Positions 17,331 to 26,717 of a stretch of DNA of 64,000 nucleotides are shown here, one piece after another. The stretch lies in the NCBI GenBank assembly GCA_913774955.1, contig CAJYKV010000004.1, positions 124,001 through 188,000 on the forward strand, read 5' to 3'. The DNA comes from an uncultured Acidovorax sp. GTDB taxonomy: Bacteria; Pseudomonadota; Gammaproteobacteria; Burkholderiales; Burkholderiaceae_C. Numbering within the stretch: the first letter of the stretch is position 1; each line of letters opens with the position of its first letter. The translations under genes were made by a program, and so were the position numbers. The notes under the pieces are model-generated. The model worked only from the letters and a program-made list of their open reading frames with translations, was not told where the DNA came from and did no database searches.

Positions 17331-19826
17331 ATGTTCCGCCGCACTGCCGCCCGCACCTCCGGGATCGCCTTCCGCTTTCGCACCACCGCCCGGAGCCCGG
17401 CCACCGGCCCGACGCTGCCGCTGCTCCCCCGCCTGCCGTTCGCTTCCGCACTGCCGCTGGCTCTGCTGGTTCTCGCGCTCTGCGCACCGCTGCCGGCACG
17501 CGCGCTGCCGGGCTATGCCGAGGTGCGGGCCGATTACCACCCCTCCGACACGCTGGTCCTGTCGCGCGAAGGCGAGGTGCTGCAGCGCCTGCGCACCGAC
17601 AGCACCGTGCGGCGCGGACAGTGGACGGGGCTGGACGACATCTCACCGGCGCTGCGCGAAGCGCTGGTGCGCAGCGAGGACCGCCGCTTCTACGAGCACA
17701 GCGGCGTGGACTGGCGTGCCGTGTCCGCTGCCGCCTGGGGCAACCTGTGGAACCAGCGCACGCGCGGCGCCTCGACGCTGACCATGCAGCTCGCGGGCCT
17801 GCTGGACGGCGACTGGCGCCAGGGGCCGGGCGGCCGGACGGTCGCCCAGAAGCTGGGCCAGACGGTGGCGGCGCAGGTGCTGGAGCGGCGCTGGCGCAAG
17901 GACCAGATCCTGGAGGCGTATCTCAACCTCGTGCCGTTCCGCGGCGAGCTGGTCGGTATCGACGCGCTCTCGCGCACGCTGTTCGGCAAGGCGCCGCACG
18001 GCCTGGACGACCGCGAGGCCGCCGTGGCCGCGGCACTCGTGCGCGCGCCCAATGCCCAGCCCGCGCTCGTGGCCCGTCGCGCCTGCGGCGTGCTGCGGAG
18101 CATGGGAACGGGCCCGGCCACGCAGGGCGGCGGCGCAGGGGGTGGCACGCCGCGGCCGGAGGACTGCGACGCGCTCGACCTGTTCGTGGCCGCGGCCCTG
18201 CAGCGCCGCGACTATGCGGCGAGCGAGGGCGATGCGCCGCATTTCGCGCGCTACCTGCTCGCGCGCGCGGAGGGGCCGGCGCCCGCCACGGTGCGCTCCA
18301 GCCTGAGCGCGCCGCTGCAGCGCATGGCCGTGCAGTCGCTGCACCAGCACCTGCGCGAGCTGCACGGACGCCACGTCGAGGACGGTGCCGTGGTGGTGCT
18401 CGACAACGCCACCGGCGAAGTGCTGGCCTGGGTCGGATCGTCGGGCCTGCTCAGCCAGGCCGGCGAAGTGGACGGGGTGACCGCCGCGCGCCAGCCCGGC
18501 TCCACGCTCAAGCCGTTCCTCTACGCGCAGGCGATCGCCCAGCGCCGCATGACCGCCGCCTCGCTGATCGAGGATTCGCCGGCCTACCTTCCCACGGCCT
18601 CGGGCCTCTACATTCCGCAGAACTACGACCGGCAGTTCAAGGGCTGGGTGTCCGCGCGCACCGCGCTCGCCGCGTCGCTCAACGTGCCGGCGGTGCGCAC
18701 CCTGGCGATGGTCACGCCCGATGCGTTCTTCCGCCAGCTGCGGTCGCTCGGCCTGCCGCTGCGCGAGACCGGCGACTACTACGGCTACAGCCTGGCGCTG
18801 GGCAGCGCCGAGGTGCCGCTCCTGCATCTGGCGAATGCCTATCGCGCGCTCGCCAACGGTGGCCGCGCCGGTCCGGTGGCGCTGCGGCCCGCCGCCGCGC
18901 CCGCCATGCCTGCGGTGGCCGGTGCACGCGGTGCCGGCCGCGCCGCCGCTGCCGCCGGTCCGTCGAAGGCGCCGGCCGGGCCCGCCACGGAACCGGCGAT
19001 CGACCCGCGCGCCGTATTCATCGTGGGCGACATCCTCTCGGACGGCAATGCACGCGCGCGCACCTTCGGCACCGACAGCGTGCTCGCCACGCGTTTCTGG
19101 ACGGCCGTGAAGACCGGCACCAGCAAGGACATGCGCGACAACTGGGCGCTGGGCTGGTCGCAGCGCTATACGGTGGGCGTCTGGGTGGGCAATGCCGGCG
19201 GCGCGCCGATGCACGACGTGAGCGGCACCAGCGGCGCGGCGCCGGTGTGGGCCGAGGTGATGGGCTGGCTGCACCGCTCCGGCACGCAAGGAGGCGGCGG
19301 GGCGCGCAGCCGTGCGCCCGCGCCGCCGCCCGGGCTGGTGCGCGCCGCTGTGCGCTTCGGGCCCGAGCCGGGCGGCACGCGGCTGATCGAGAGTGCGCGC
19401 GAGGAGTGGTTCATCGCCGGAACGCAGCAGCCGCTCTTCGCCGTCGATGGCGGCGCGTCCGGCGCCACTGCCATGGCCGCCCGGGGCCGCGCCCGCACTG
19501 CGGCCGGCACGGCTGCCGGCGATGGGAGCGCGGATGGCCAGGATGGGCTGCAGGCGCCCACGCCGCGCATCCTCTCGCCCGCGCCGGGCACGATCGTGGC
19601 GCTCGATCCCGACATTCCGCCTACCCGCCAGCGCCTGCGGTTCACCGCGGGCGGGGGCGGCACAGCCGCCGACGTGCGCTGGCGCATCGACGGAAAAGAG
19701 CGCGGGCGCGGCGCGGAATGGGCCTGGCTGCCCTGGCCGGGCCGCCACCGCGTCGAACTGGTGGACGCCGGCGGCCGGGTGCTCGACACGGTTCCCGTCG
19801 AAGTCCGCGGCGCGGGCGTCAAGTGA
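17331..19826 (+). CDS. pbpC: Penicillin-binding protein 1C
   Basis: An 831-residue bifunctional peptidoglycan synthase anchored by one N-terminal hydrophobic segment (about 36-58). The glycosyltransferase domain carries EDRRFYEHSGVDW near 117 with the catalytic Glu, and GASTLTMQLAG near 146. The transpeptidase domain has SxxK (STLK, S391), SxN (SLN, S449) and KTGTS (K594). A C-terminal BiPBP_C beta domain follows. Two low-complexity Ala/Gly/Pro stretches (about 520-550 and 690-760) enlarge the protein. PBP1C is the standard genomic partner of bacterial alpha-2-macroglobulins and is thought to repair murein where the wall is breached. Confidence 0.95.
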   Translation: MFRRTAARTSGIAFRFRTTARSPATGPTLPLLPRLPFASALPLALLVLALCAPLPARALPGYAEVRADYHPSDTLVLSREGEVLQRLRTDSTVRRGQWTGLDDISPALREALVRSEDRRFYEHSGVDWRAVSAAAWGNLWNQRTRGASTLTMQLAGLLDGDWRQGPGGRTVAQKLGQTVAAQVLERRWRKDQILEAYLNLVPFRGELVGIDALSRTLFGKAPHGLDDREAAVAAALVRAPNAQPALVARRACGVLRSMGTGPATQGGGAGGGTPRPEDCDALDLFVAAALQRRDYAASEGDAPHFARYLLARAEGPAPATVRSSLSAPLQRMAVQSLHQHLRELHGRHVEDGAVVVLDNATGEVLAWVGSSGLLSQAGEVDGVTAARQPGSTLKPFLYAQAIAQRRMTAASLIEDSPAYLPTASGLYIPQNYDRQFKGWVSARTALAASLNVPAVRTLAMVTPDAFFRQLRSLGLPLRETGDYYGYSLALGSAEVPLLHLANAYRALANGGRAGPVALRPAAAPAMPAVAGARGAGRAAAAAGPSKAPAGPATEPAIDPRAVFIVGDILSDGNARARTFGTDSVLATRFWTAVKTGTSKDMRDNWALGWSQRYTVGVWVGNAGGAPMHDVSGTSGAAPVWAEVMGWLHRSGTQGGGGARSRAPAPPPGLVRAAVRFGPEPGGTRLIESAREEWFIAGTQQPLFAVDGGASGATAMAARGRARTAAGTAAGDGSADGQDGLQAPTPRILSPAPGTIVALDPDIPPTRQRLRFTAGGGGTAADVRWRIDGKERGRGAEWAWLPWPGRHRVELVDAGGRVLDTVPVEVRGAGVK

Positions 19827-19863
19827 TTTCCGTGATCCTGCCGTCCGCCCCTGTCCTCCCGCC

Positions 19864-20724
19864 ATGAACGCCGCCGCTCCGCTGCTCTTCGTCGTCATCT
19901 GGTCCACCGGCTTCCTGGTCGGCCGGGGCGTGTCGGCGCATGCCGATCCCTTCTGGTTCCTGGCCGCGCGGTTCGTCGGCGTGGCGACGCTGTTCGCCGC
20001 CGCCGCGTGGTGGGCGCGCGTGGAGTGGCCGCGCGGGCCGCGGCGCATCCTGCTGCACCTGACCGCGGGCGCGCTCATGAACGGGCTCTACGTGGGCCCG
20101 AGCTGGTGGGCGATGTCGCGCGGGCTGCCGGCGGGCGTGATGGCGCTCATCGGCGCGCTGCAGCCGCTCTTCACGGCGCTGATCGCGGTGGCCGTGCTGC
20201 GCCGCCGCCTGGGCGCCAGCACCTGGGCCGGGCTCGCGCTGGGGTTCGGCGGCGTGGCGATGGTGCTCTGGCCGCGCCTGTCCGCCAGCGCCGGCGCGGC
20301 GGCGCTGGCGCTGCCCGTGCTGCTGGCCGCGGCCGGCAGCATCTTCGCGCTCACCGTGGGATCGATGGTGCAGAAGTCGCCGCTCGCCGCTGGCGACCTG
20401 CGCAGCGCCAGCGCGGTGCAGAACCTGGGTTCCATCGCCGTGCTGGTGCTGATGGCCGTGTGCCTGGGCGAGCCGCGCTGGGACGGCTCGCCGCTGCTCT
20501 GGGGCTACCTCGCCTATTCGGTGCTGGTGCTGTCGATCGGCGGCGCCTCGCTGCTCATCTGGCTCATGCGCCGTGGCGAGGCCACGCGCACCGCCGCGCT
20601 GGTGCTGGCCGTGCCACCGCTGTCGGCCCTGCAGGCCTGGGCCATCTTCGGCGAGACGCTCGGCGCACTGCAGGTGGTGGGCTTCGCGGTCGCCATCGCG
20701 GGCGTCGCGCTCGCCCGGCGCTGA
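19864..20724 (+). CDS. EamA/DMT-family permease
   Basis: A 286-residue protein with about ten hydrophobic segments arranged as two EamA repeats. The first opens PLLFVVIWSTGFLVGR, and the repeats carry the typical ALxxAIQPLF-like stretch (MALIGALQPLFTALIA). DMT permeases export metabolites such as amino acids or sugars across the inner membrane; the substrate cannot be read from sequence. ATG 19864 is 37 bases after pbpC on the same strand, so it may be read through from pbpC. Confidence 0.88.
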   Translation: MNAAAPLLFVVIWSTGFLVGRGVSAHADPFWFLAARFVGVATLFAAAAWWARVEWPRGPRRILLHLTAGALMNGLYVGPSWWAMSRGLPAGVMALIGALQPLFTALIAVAVLRRRLGASTWAGLALGFGGVAMVLWPRLSASAGAAALALPVLLAAAGSIFALTVGSMVQKSPLAAGDLRSASAVQNLGSIAVLVLMAVCLGEPRWDGSPLLWGYLAYSVLVLSIGGASLLIWLMRRGEATRTAALVLAVPPLSALQAWAIFGETLGALQVVGFAVAIAGVALARR

Positions 20725-20882
20725 GCCCGCGCGGCGGGCGAGCGCCGGGCAGGCCCTGCAAAAAGCCTCAACATGCCGGAAAAACCATCAGTACCCGAGC
20801 CGCCGATCCGCAGCTACGATGGTCCCGCGCCCGCTGCCCGCCGGGGCCGCGCGCCCCAGAACAACGACCAGGAGCATCTCCC

Positions 20883-22043
20883 GTGACCGACCTGTCCCGC
20901 ATCACCTGCATCGAAGACCTGCGCGCCGTCGCGCGCCGCCGCGTGCCGCGCATGTTCTACGACTACGCCGATTCCGGCTCCTACACCGAGAGCACCTACC
21001 GCGCCAACTCGGAAGACTTCCAGGCGATCAAGCTGCGCCAGCGCGTGGCGGTGAACATGGAGAACCGCACCACGCGCACGAAGATGGTGGGGCAGGACGT
21101 GGCCATGCCGGTGGCGATCGCGCCCACCGGCCTCACCGGCATGCAGCATGCCGACGGCGAGATCCTCGGCGCGCGCGCCGCGCGGGCGTTCGGCGTGCCG
21201 TTCACGCTTTCGACCATGAGCATCTGCTCGATCGAGGACGTGGCCGAGCATGCCGGCCCGGGCTTCTGGTTCCAGGTGTACGTGATGCGCGACCGCGATT
21301 TCGTCGAACGCCTGATCGACCGGGCCAAGGCAGCGGGCGTCTCGGCGCTGCAGGTCACGCTGGACCTGCAGATCCTCGGCCAGCGCCACAAGGACATCAA
21401 GAACGGGCTCTCCACGCCGCCACGGCCCACGCTCGCCAACCTGATCGACCTCGCGACCAAGCCGCGCTGGTGTCTCGGCATGCTGGGCACGAAGCGGCGC
21501 AGCTTCGGCAACATCGTGGGCCATGCCAAGGGGGTGGGCGATCTGTCCTCGCTGTCGTCGTGGACGGCCGAGCAGTTCGATCCGCGGCTGAACTGGCGCG
21601 ACGTGGAATGGATCAAGCGACGCTGGGGCGGCAAGCTCATCCTGAAAGGGATCATGGACGCGGAAGATGCGCGCCTGGCGGTGGACGCGGGCGCCGACGC
21701 CATCGTGGTCAGCAACCACGGCGGCCGCCAGCTCGACGGCGCGCCGTCGTCCATCCACGCGCTGCCGGGCATCGTCGATGCGGTGGGGCGCGACATCGAG
21801 GTGTGGATGGACGGCGGCATCCGCGGTGGCCAGGAGGTGCTCAAGGCCTGGGCGCTGGGCGCGCGCGGCACGCTCATCGGGCGCAGCTTCCTCTATGGGC
21901 TGGGCGCGTTCGGCGAGGCCGGGGTGACCCGGGCGCTGCAGATCCTGCAGAAGGAGCTCGACATCACCATGGCCTTCTGCGGCCACACGGACATCCACCG
22001 CGTGGACCGGTCCATCCTGCTGCCCGGGACCTTCCCCGTCTGA
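20883..22043 (+). CDS. lldD: FMN-dependent L-lactate dehydrogenase / alpha-hydroxy-acid oxidase
   Basis: A 386-residue flavoenzyme of the LldD/glycolate oxidase family. Seen are the N-terminal FYDYADSGSYTEST (substrate-binding Tyr), APTGLTGMQHADGE, and the FMN/active-site segment VVSNHGGRQLDGAPSS containing the catalytic His and substrate-binding Arg. The C-terminal MDGGIRGGQEVLKA binds the FMN phosphate. It oxidises L-lactate to pyruvate, passing electrons to the membrane quinone pool; mandelate or another 2-hydroxy acid remains possible. The GTG start is supported by AGGAG ten bases upstream. A strong intrinsic terminator follows. Confidence 0.85.
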   Translation: MTDLSRITCIEDLRAVARRRVPRMFYDYADSGSYTESTYRANSEDFQAIKLRQRVAVNMENRTTRTKMVGQDVAMPVAIAPTGLTGMQHADGEILGARAARAFGVPFTLSTMSICSIEDVAEHAGPGFWFQVYVMRDRDFVERLIDRAKAAGVSALQVTLDLQILGQRHKDIKNGLSTPPRPTLANLIDLATKPRWCLGMLGTKRRSFGNIVGHAKGVGDLSSLSSWTAEQFDPRLNWRDVEWIKRRWGGKLILKGIMDAEDARLAVDAGADAIVVSNHGGRQLDGAPSSIHALPGIVDAVGRDIEVWMDGGIRGGQEVLKAWALGARGTLIGRSFLYGLGAFGEAGVTRALQILQKELDITMAFCGHTDIHRVDRSILLPGTFPV

Positions 22044-22163
22044 TGCGCGCCGCGTCGCCACTGTCGCGTATGTTTGATGCAAAAAGTATCTTCAATATCG
22101 AGATGTTGCGGATGGCGGCCGGTTGACTGACAGGGAAAACCCTTTGTCTTGCCTAAAATTGGT

Positions 22164-22202
22164 GCAGAAGCGCTCATTTTCGGAGCGCTTTTGCACTTTT
22201 TT
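22164..22202 (+). terminator. Intrinsic terminator after lldD
   Basis: Twelve-base arms GCAGAAGCGCTC (22164-22175) and GAGCGCTTTTGC (22183-22194), pairing throughout with one G-U, around a 7-base loop. A run of T residues follows at 22197-22202. It separates lldD from the downstream chemoreceptor gene. Confidence 0.8.
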
Positions 22203-22274
22203 GGGGCAAATCCGGTGGGCCGTTGGCACTGGGGGCTTCGGGAAGGTGGCATTCATCGACCAAAGACTGCTCCC

Positions 22275-24203
22275 ATGACCGCCTGGATCGGAAACCTGAA
22301 GTTCTCCCGCAAGTTCGTACTGATCGGATGCATCGCTTTCGCGATGTTCCTGCTGCCCACCGTGCTGCTGGTGCGCACCACCCTGGCCGACGTCGACACG
22401 GCCATGCGCGAACGCGACGGGCTCGCTCCCGCGCGGGAAATGCTCAAGCTGGTGCAGCTCACGCAGCAGCACCGCGGGCTCTCGGCCTCCCTGCTCGGCG
22501 GCAACGAGTCGGCGGCAGCGCCGCGGCAGGCCAAGCAGGCCGAGGTGGAGGCTTCCCTGGCCCGCACCCGGCAGGCGCTGGGTGATCTGGACGACGCTGC
22601 GCTGGGCCAGCGGCTCGACCGCATCCGCGCCGAATGGAGCACGCTCGCCGCGGGCGTGTCGGGCAACAGCGTGCGCGGCGCCGATAGCAACCGGCTGCAC
22701 ATCGCGCTCATCGACCGCGAACTCGGGCTGATCGACGACGTGGCCAACAGTTCGGGCCTCGCGCGGGACACCGATATCCGCACCCACTACCTGCAGAAGG
22801 CGGTGCTCGGCCAGTTGCCGCAACTGACGGAAGCGCTCGGGCAGATGCGGGCCCGCGGGGCATTGGTGCTCGCGCGCGGCGAGGTGGCGCCGGAAGAGCG
22901 GGCGCGCATCGAGGGCCTTTCGGACCGGGTCCGCCAGTACTACGGCGAAGCGCGCAAGTCGCTGGAGCTGGCGGCCGGCGGCAACCTGCCCGCCTCGGTG
23001 GAGAAGGCCCGCGACGCCGCGCTCGCGGCAGCCGAGGAGGGCTTCAAACTGGCCGACGAGAACATCGTGCGTGCCGAGGCGCTGCGCATGCCCTCGGCCG
23101 AATGGGTGGCGCGCATGACGCACATCATCGACACCCAGTTCGAACTGGTGGGGGTGTCGTTCGACGTGCTGCAGGAGTCGCTGGATGCGCAGATCGCGCA
23201 ATTGCGCCGCGGCCTCGCCCTGCTGTGCGCAGCACTGGTGGTGCTGCTGGCGGCGGGATCGTGGGTCATGGTGATGGTCACCCGCTCCACCACCCGTGTC
23301 ATCGGCGAGGCGGTGCGCCTGGCCGAGGCCGTCGCCGAGGGCGACCTCTCGGTGCGCGTCCAGCCCCGGGGGCGCGACGAGGTGGCGCGGCTGCTGCACG
23401 CGCTCGCGGCCATGACGGCCCGGCTCGGCACCGTGGTCGGCACCGTGCGGCTCAACGCCGAGAGCGTGGCCAGCGCCAGCGTGCAGATCGCCCAGGGCAA
23501 CACCGACCTGAGCCAGCGCACCGAGAGCCAGGCCAGCGCGCTCGAACAGACGGCCGCCTCGATGGAAGAGCTGGGCTCCACGGTGCGTCAGAACGCCGAC
23601 AACGCCCGGCAGGCCGATCAGCTCGCGCGGGACGCGGCCGGCGTCGCCACGCAGGGCGGGGTGGTGGTGCAGCAGGTGGTGGAGACGATGCGCGGCATCC
23701 ACGCCAGTTCGGCGCGCATCGGGGACATCATCGGCGTCATCGACGGCATCGCCTTCCAGACCAACATCCTGGCGCTGAACGCGGCCGTGGAGGCCGCGCG
23801 CGCGGGAGAGCAGGGCCGGGGCTTCGCGGTGGTGGCCGGCGAGGTGCGCAGCCTGGCGCAGCGCAGCGCCAGCGCGGCCAAGGAGATCAAGGAACTCATC
23901 ACGGCCAGCGTGACGCAGGTCGCCACGGGCACCGCGCTCGTGGACCAGGCGGGCTCGACCATGGGCGAGATCGTGGAGTCCATCCGCAAGGTGAGCGGCA
24001 TCGTCGGCGAGATCAGCTCGGCCACCGTCGAGCAGAGCGAGGGCGTCGCCCAGGTGGGCGAGGCCGTGAGCCAGATGGACAACGCCACCCAGCAGAACGC
24101 CGCGCTGGTGGAGGAGAGCGCCGCCGCGGCCAGCAGCCTGAGATCGCAGGCGCAGCAGCTCGTGGACACCGTCGCCATGTTCCGGCTGCAGTCCGGGGCC
24201 TGA
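22275..24203 (+). CDS. Methyl-accepting chemotaxis protein with large helical (NIT-like) sensor
   Basis: A 642-residue chemoreceptor. TM1 is at about 14-34 and TM2 at about 313-335, leaving a periplasmic domain of about 275 residues, much larger than CHASE3. It includes [19 protein letters not shown] near 55 and a later [20 protein letters not shown] segment, reminiscent of NIT (nitrate/nitrite-sensing) domains; this assignment is an inference. HAMP and the signalling coiled coil follow, with the tip [20 protein letters not shown] near 489. The protein ends soon after the coiled coil (FRLQSGA) and has no CheR-binding pentapeptide. Its signalling half closely resembles that of the CHASE3 receptor 5 kb upstream. 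Confidence 0.92.
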   Translation: MTAWIGNLKFSRKFVLIGCIAFAMFLLPTVLLVRTTLADVDTAMRERDGLAPAREMLKLVQLTQQHRGLSASLLGGNESAAAPRQAKQAEVEASLARTRQALGDLDDAALGQRLDRIRAEWSTLAAGVSGNSVRGADSNRLHIALIDRELGLIDDVANSSGLARDTDIRTHYLQKAVLGQLPQLTEALGQMRARGALVLARGEVAPEERARIEGLSDRVRQYYGEARKSLELAAGGNLPASVEKARDAALAAAEEGFKLADENIVRAEALRMPSAEWVARMTHIIDTQFELVGVSFDVLQESLDAQIAQLRRGLALLCAALVVLLAAGSWVMVMVTRSTTRVIGEAVRLAEAVAEGDLSVRVQPRGRDEVARLLHALAAMTARLGTVVGTVRLNAESVASASVQIAQGNTDLSQRTESQASALEQTAASMEELGSTVRQNADNARQADQLARDAAGVATQGGVVVQQVVETMRGIHASSARIGDIIGVIDGIAFQTNILALNAAVEAARAGEQGRGFAVVAGEVRSLAQRSASAAKEIKELITASVTQVATGTALVDQAGSTMGEIVESIRKVSGIVGEISSATVEQSEGVAQVGEAVSQMDNATQQNAALVEESAAAASSLRSQAQQLVDTVAMFRLQSGA

Positions 24204-24224
24204 AGCCGCGGCGCCTGCAATGGC

Positions 24225-24263
24225 AAAAGCCCCGGAGGCGCAGGCTCCCGGGGCTTTTTTCTT
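24225..24263 (+). terminator. Bidirectional intrinsic terminator between chemoreceptor and DUF3455 gene
   Basis: The hairpin AGCCCCGG-AG / CTCCCGGGGCT is followed by six T residues on the plus strand and preceded by four A residues, so it can act in both directions. It lies between two convergent genes. Confidence 0.75.
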
Positions 24264-24297
24264 TTCTGCATGCCCGGCCGTGCCGGGCAGGCGCCGA

Positions 24298-24846
24298 TCA
24301 GGCCGCGCGCCAGAAGATGTAGTCGGCCTGGTACTTCACCACCTGCTTCTGGCCTGCGTTGGCCGCTGCGCAGGGCATGGCGGGCGCCACGCCGCCCTGG
24401 GTGGCCACGCGCTGGATGTACGACACGCCCTGCATCGCGCCCATGCCGGTGGCGGGGTTGGCCTTCACGAGCTGCAGCGGGATGTTGCCGCTGCCCGCGG
24501 GCGCCACGGCCACCTGCGTGGCGGTCACCTTGGAGCCGTCGCTGCTCTCCCAGGTGGCGGGCGGGCCGAAGTAGCGGCCGACCATGCCGCCCTTGCGGTC
24601 CATGAGCTTCGCATCCGGGCCGACGAACACCCATTCATAGTCGCTCGGCATGTCCTTCTTCGCGCGGCATTCATAGGTGATCTCACCCTTGCCCACGGTT
24701 TCGAGGGCCACCTTGTGGCCCGCGGGCACCTGCACGGCCGAGGGCAGCGACGATTGCGAGAAGGGCGCCATGGGGGCACCGCCCATGTGGCTGCAGGCGG
24801 CAAGGCCCAGGGTGGCGGCAATCGCGATGGGAAGATGGACTCGCAT
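24298..24846 (-). CDS. DUF3455-family lipoprotein
   Basis: A 182-residue exported protein with a lipobox (LAAC, Cys near residue 18), so probably membrane-anchored. The fold is the DUF3455 beta-rich domain: VPAGHKVALETVGKGEITYECRAK near the start and a late YIQRVATQGGVAP. The start ATG 24846 has a clear AAGGAG site. Related genes are often found beside an ECF sigma factor. Here it is divergent from one, and may belong to its regulon. Biochemical role unknown. Confidence 0.82.
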   Translation of the reverse strand: MRVHLPIAIAATLGLAACSHMGGAPMAPFSQSSLPSAVQVPAGHKVALETVGKGEITYECRAKKDMPSDYEWVFVGPDAKLMDRKGGMVGRYFGPPATWESSDGSKVTATQVAVAPAGSGNIPLQLVKANPATGMGAMQGVSYIQRVATQGGVAPAMPCAAANAGQKQVVKYQADYIFWRAA

Positions 24847-25161
24847 GGGAACACTCCTTGGTTGTGTGTGGATGAGGAAACGCAAGCGCACGGGAAACCG
24901 GACACCGTGCGGCCGGAACCCTCCGGACCGGCCGTCCCCGCGCACGGTGGCGCGGCCTCCCGGTCTGTTGTCCATTCTGCTTTCCGGGCGGGGTTGCATC
25001 CTGTACGCAGGCCGCGCCGGACTGGATTCAGATCCGCGCGATTTCCCCTGGATGACCCGGAGCGCCGCGGGGGCTTGTATCCGGACGCGGCCGGCGCGCG
25101 TATCACGTTCCATGGCGGCGCACACGGCCCGGAAGCTCCGCCTTTCCTTCACAATCGGCGG
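24847..25161. promoter_or_regulatory. Divergent promoter region of DUF3455 gene and ECF sigma gene, with repeated TTGYATCC elements
   Basis: 315 bases without a gene. Two similar elements point toward the sigma gene: TTGCATCC at 24994-25001 and TTGTATCC at 25075-25082, each followed by ACGC-GGCCG-like sequence. Sixteen bases after the second lies CGTATC (25099-25104), a plausible ECF -10. Autoregulation is typical for such operons, so these are candidate SigK-type promoters; this is inference from spacing and repetition. I did not find the same motif on the minus strand toward the lipoprotein gene. Confidence 0.35.
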
Positions 25162-25737
25162 ATGGGCACGCCTTGTACGGATCAGGAACTGATGGACCTC
25201 ATCGAACGCGTCGCGCGGCGCGACGACGCCGCGCTGAAGCTTCTCTACGACCGCGCAGGCTCGCGGCTGTACGGTGTCGCGCTGCGCGTCGTCGGCCAGC
25301 GCGAGGCGGCCGAGGATGTGCTCCAGGAGGCATTCCTCGCCATCTGGCGCACGGCCGCCGGCTACCACGCCACGCTCAGCCCGCCCCTGGCGTGGATGGG
25401 CATGATCGTGCGCAGCCGCGCGCTCGACCACCTGCGCCGCCGCGCCTCCGACCGTGCGCACCTCACGCAGGAATTCGACGACGCGGTGGCCCAGACCCTG
25501 TCCGATGGCGATCCCACGCCCGCCGACCTCACCGAGGCGAGCCAGGAAGCCACGGCGCTGCACCAGTGCCTGGGCCGGCTCGAAAACCGGCAGCGCGAGG
25601 TGGTGAGCCTGGCCTACCTGCGCGACATGAGCCACGGCGAACTGGCCGAGCAATTGCAGCTGCCCCTGGGCACCGTGAAGACCTGGATCCGGCGCAGCCT
25701 CGAGAAACTGCGCGACTGCATGGCGCGCTATGCGTGA
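25162..25737 (+). CDS. ECF RNA polymerase sigma factor (SigK-like, with RskA-type partner)
   Basis: A 191-residue sigma factor. Region 2 spans about 20-90 (GQREAAEDVLQEAFLAIWRTA is the classic 2.2-2.3 sequence). A short linker follows, then region 4 at about 130-185 with the helix-turn-helix MSHGELAEQLQLPLGTVKTWIRRSLEKL. ATG 25162 is used; ATG 25192 (MDLIERV) is a possible alternative. It is followed 39 bases later by its anti-sigma gene. It likely directs transcription of envelope genes once released, including its own operon and perhaps the divergent DUF3455 lipoprotein. Confidence 0.92.
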   Translation: MGTPCTDQELMDLIERVARRDDAALKLLYDRAGSRLYGVALRVVGQREAAEDVLQEAFLAIWRTAAGYHATLSPPLAWMGMIVRSRALDHLRRRASDRAHLTQEFDDAVAQTLSDGDPTPADLTEASQEATALHQCLGRLENRQREVVSLAYLRDMSHGELAEQLQLPLGTVKTWIRRSLEKLRDCMARYA

Positions 25738-25776
25738 TGCGGCCGCGAACGACATGGACATGAAGGCAGGCCCGCC

Positions 25777-26589
25777 ATGGATCTGAACCGCCACCCCGAA
25801 TTGCTGGAGCGCCTGGCCGCGGCCTACGCGCTCGGCACGCTGCGCGGCGGCGCGCGCCGCCGCCTCGAAACCCTGGCCCGCGAGCACGCCACCGTGCGCG
25901 CGGCCGTGCTGGTATGGCAGGGCCGCTGGGCCGGCCTCACCGAGCTGCAGCCCGAGCAGGAGCCTCCGCCCGCCGTCTGGGTGCGCATCCGCAACCTCGT
26001 CGATGCCGAGCAGGCGCGCGAGGCGCAGCGTGCCCGGCGCGCCCAGCCGGCACCTGCCGCGGCGGCCGCGCCCGCCGGCGGCGGCTGGCTGCGCAGCCTG
26101 GCGCTCTGGCGGGGCGCGGCGCTGGCCGGCGCCGTGGCGACGCTCGCGGCCGTCGTGGTCGGCGCCGGGCTGCACGGGCGCCTGCGCGAAGACAGCGGCG
26201 CGCGCATCGCCGCGCTGCAGCGCGAACTCGAAACCGCCGCGTCGCAGGTGCGCTACGTCGCGGTGCTGTCGGACCCGCAGGCGCATCCCTCCCTGCTGGT
26301 CACTTTCGACGCCGCGAAGAACGCGCTGGTGCTGCAGCGCGTGGGCGACTACCGCGAGGCGGCCGACAAATCGCTCCAGCTCTGGGCGCTGCCGCCGGGC
26401 GGCGGCGGGCCCCGTTCGCTCGGCGTGATCGGCAGCCAGGCGCTGCTCACGCTGCCGGCGTCCGAGAGCGCCGTGCACGGCGTGCCGGCCCTGGCCGTGA
26501 GCCTCGAGCCCCACGGCGGCGTGCCCGGCGACCGCGGGCCGACCGGCCCGGTGCTCTTCAAGGGCGCGCTCATCGAACGCATGACCTGA
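25777..26589 (+). CDS. RskA-type transmembrane anti-sigma factor
   Basis: A 270-residue inner-membrane protein that holds the adjacent sigma factor. The N-terminal cytoplasmic domain (about 1-90) contains AAAYALGTLRGGARRRLETL and lacks the HxxxCxxC zinc motif, so it is of the zinc-free RskA/RsiK class. An Ala-rich linker and one membrane helix (about 113-134) follow. The C-terminal periplasmic RskA domain ends with LWALPPGGG..., VSLEPHGGVPGDRGPTGPV and LFKGAL. Release would need regulated proteolysis; no site-1 protease gene is nearby. Confidence 0.9.
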   Translation: MDLNRHPELLERLAAAYALGTLRGGARRRLETLAREHATVRAAVLVWQGRWAGLTELQPEQEPPPAVWVRIRNLVDAEQAREAQRARRAQPAPAAAAAPAGGGWLRSLALWRGAALAGAVATLAAVVVGAGLHGRLREDSGARIAALQRELETAASQVRYVAVLSDPQAHPSLLVTFDAAKNALVLQRVGDYREAADKSLQLWALPPGGGGPRSLGVIGSQALLTLPASESAVHGVPALAVSLEPHGGVPGDRGPTGPVLFKGALIERMT

Positions 26590-26677
26590 GATCGTCCTCA
26601 CGTTCTCGGAAGGTGTGAGCTGCCGCGCACCGTCCAGCAGAACCGTTGGAAACCGGCAAAAACCAGAGACCGCTGAG

Positions 26678-26711
26678 ACCCTCCCGCTGGCATACTTCGG
26701 CCCGGGAGGGT
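26678..26711 (+). promoter_or_regulatory. Stem-loop that buries the ribosome-binding site of the DUF3034 gene
   Basis: Perfect 9-base arms ACCCTCCCG (26678-26686) and CGGGAGGGT (26703-26711) around a 16-base loop. The right arm contains the GGGAGGG Shine-Dalgarno of the gene starting at 26718, so the closed hairpin would block translation. It resembles a thermometer-like or ligand-controlled switch, but no temperature or ligand dependence can be deduced. Confidence 0.5.
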
Positions 26712-26717
26712 TCATCC

